Part shown: positions 6,042 through 6,563 of the stretch, one piece after another | Position numbering within the stretch: position 1 is the stretch's first letter | Layout of the letters: each line of letters starts with the position of its first letter | Assembly (NCBI GenBank): GCA_021840785.1 | Contig: JAKBXD010000104.1 | Coordinates: forward strand, 1 to 6,563 | Reading direction: 5' to 3' | Source: Pseudomonadota bacterium | Lineage (GTDB): Bacteria; Pseudomonadota; Gammaproteobacteria; Acidithiobacillales; Acidithiobacillaceae | DNA length: 6,563 nt | Translations under genes and position numbers: made by a program | Notes under the pieces: generated by a model | Databases searched by the model: none | What the model saw: the letters and a program-made list of their open reading frames with translations, nothing else | Told to the model about the DNA's origin: nothing

Positions 6042-6059
6042 TGGAGCGCCAGTGGAGCG
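6042..6059. repeat. Inverted pair of CGCTCCA arm-type motifs, upstream copy
   Basis: TGGAGCG occurs at 6042-6048 and 6053-6059, 11 bases apart. These are the reverse complement of the CGCTCCA pairs at 6113/6124 and 6321/6332. GCTGACTGG (6036-6044) is additionally inverted at 6097-6105 (CCAGTCAGC). The cluster lies upstream of the helix-turn-helix gene and may bind integrase or excisionase, and so may also regulate that gene. Confidence 0.6.
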
Positions 6060-6110
6060 GAGGCGCCCGACCACTGCCCTTTTACTGCAGTTTTAGCCAG
6101 TCAGCGCCAC

Positions 6111-6135
6111 TCCGCTCCAATTCCGCTCCACTGAG
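6111..6135. repeat. CGCTCCA direct pair, left of the att core
   Basis: This 25-base block contains CGCTCCA at 6113-6119 and 6124-6130, one helical turn apart, and ends ACTGAG. It matches the block at 6319-6343 at 24 of 25 positions. Its location about 95 bases to the left of the tRNA-derived core fits an arm-type recombinase binding site. The remainder of 5969-6228 has no gene; it includes an ACTGCAGT palindrome (6084-6091) and a short GACG/CGTC hairpin near 6140. Confidence 0.65.
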
Positions 6136-6228
6136 ACGTGACGAAGCGTCCTGTCGCGTGTCGTAGTGTTGCCATAACCAATTGTTTTTGTTGCTGTGGC
6201 CCGCATCTTGCTTGGGGGTCTCGACACG

Positions 6229-6273
6229 TTCACACGGCAGGGGTCAGTGGTTCGATCCCACTATCGCCCACCA
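6229..6273 (+). other. att core: 3' fragment of a tRNA-Val(CAC) gene
   Basis: The 45 bases read as the 3' part of a tRNA: anticodon loop TTCACAC (anticodon CAC), 3' anticodon strand GGCAG, variable GGGTC, T arm AGTGG-TTCGATC-CCACT with a perfect stem, acceptor strand ATCGCCC and ACCA. The bases to the left do not supply the 5' acceptor strand GGGCGAT, a D arm or the CTGCC strand, so this is not a functional tRNA gene. Such 3' copies are left when tyrosine-recombinase elements integrate into tRNA genes, the intact gene being restored at the other end. A recombinase gene 167 bases to the right supports calling this an attachment-site core. Confidence 0.85.
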
Positions 6274-6318
6274 ATATAATCCAGCACTTAGCTCATCATC
6301 CTCCCCGCAAAATCACGT

Positions 6319-6343
6319 TCCGCTCCACTTCCGCTCCACTGAG
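6319..6343. repeat. CGCTCCA direct pair, right of the att core
   Basis: CGCTCCA at 6321-6327 and 6332-6338 repeats the left-hand block (6111-6135) in the same orientation, with one difference in 25 bases. It lies 46 bases to the right of the tRNA fragment and about 100 bases before the integrase start. Presence on both sides of the core is what an attP or a junction of two related elements would show. Confidence 0.65.
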
Positions 6344-6349
6344 TATCGG

Positions 6350-6371
6350 GGGACACGTCCCGTGCCACGGG
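6350..6371. promoter_or_regulatory. Overlapping palindromes in the integrase leader
   Basis: GGGAC-AC-GTCCC (6350-6361) overlaps CCCGTG-C-CACGGG (6359-6371), two short perfect dyads that share three bases and could form alternative structures. They lie 70 bases upstream of the integrase start and may be an operator or an mRNA hairpin. No other signal is clear between 6344 and 6440. Confidence 0.35.
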
Positions 6372-6440
6372 TTCATTGCCTTCCATCCACCAGGGGGGCA
6401 AGCTGCGCCTGACGGGTATTTGGCACGAGGCGGGGCGACC

Positions 6441-6563
6441 GTGGCATCCATCACAAAACGGCCGTGGGGCGGATGGCAGGCGCGTGTGCGTCTAAATGGA
6501 CGCGGCACCAAAACCAAAACCTTTACTACGCGTGCGGAAGCCATTGCGTGGGCGCGAGCCACT
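6441..6563 (+). CDS. Tyrosine recombinase (phage-type integrase), N-terminal fragment cut by the window end
   Basis: The last 41 codons encode an open frame starting with GTG: ASITKRPWGGWQARVRLNGR, then GTKTKTFTTRAEAIAWARAT. This is the typical first segment of a tyrosine recombinase: the three-stranded arm-type DNA-binding domain with the S-I-x-K-R, G-x-W-Q-A-R-V-R and K-T-F-x-T-x-x-E-A-x-A-W motifs. The catalytic domain lies beyond the window. The GTG at 6441 is chosen because the motif begins there; upstream there is only GAGG at 6427-6430, a little distant, and the frame is open further left. It is transcribed away from the tRNA fragment, the usual layout for integrases of tRNA-targeted islands, and is expected to recombine at the core at 6229-6273 and bind the flanking CGCTCCA pairs. 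Confidence 0.9.
   Translation, partial: MASITKRPWGGWQARVRLNGRGTKTKTFTTRAEAIAWARAT

Noticed and set aside
6296..6562. Minus-strand 88-residue frame opposite the integrase
   Set aside because: It is antisense to the recognisable arm-binding domain and to the arm repeats; its own product shows no domain.

Overview
The window looks like accessory DNA from a GC-rich proteobacterium, at the junction of integrated genetic elements. This rests on base composition, codon use and the integrative-element genes; I cannot name the species. A GC-rich backbone (positions 1-445 and about 4690-6563) surrounds a visibly less GC-rich block on the minus strand (about 489-4674), which reads like a cargo operon.

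Left edge: a plus-strand gene for an unrecognised 145-residue protein (7-444) converges on the cargo operon. The operon, read right to left, has five genes. They are a 43-residue very basic protein (4674-4543), a DUF2321-type zinc-ribbon protein (4505-4017), a 600-residue DUF4209 protein with a C-terminal RNELAHG motif typical of HEPN RNases (3976-2174), an unrecognised 339-residue protein (2080-1061), and a multi-pass membrane protein with a strong ribosome binding site (1037-489). The same strand, mostly short gaps, shared composition and setting suggest a single functional unit. A HEPN nuclease with a zinc-ribbon partner and a membrane protein, carried as cargo, makes a plausible but unproven phage-defence or toxin-type system. 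It is the best candidate here for something undescribed.

Middle: a divergent plus-strand gene for an unrecognised 134-residue protein (4908-5312) is followed by a clear intrinsic terminator (5375-5400). Beyond it, 5410-5661 has no gene but holds two copies of a nested stem-loop. Base changes between the copies are partly compensatory, which suggests a conserved RNA or single-stranded DNA structure.

Right edge: a small MerR/AlpA-like helix-turn-helix protein on the minus strand (5968-5675) probably acts as excisionase or element regulator. Then comes a 3' fragment of a tRNA-Val(CAC) gene (6229-6273), lacking its 5' half, and the start of a tyrosine recombinase gene (6441 to the window end). 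The tRNA fragment fits an attachment-site core. On both sides lie paired CGCTCCA motifs exactly 11 bp apart, as expected of arm-type integrase sites. I read this as the distal end of one element carrying the operon, abutting the integrase end of a second related element in the same tRNA site, or an attP-like junction of one element.
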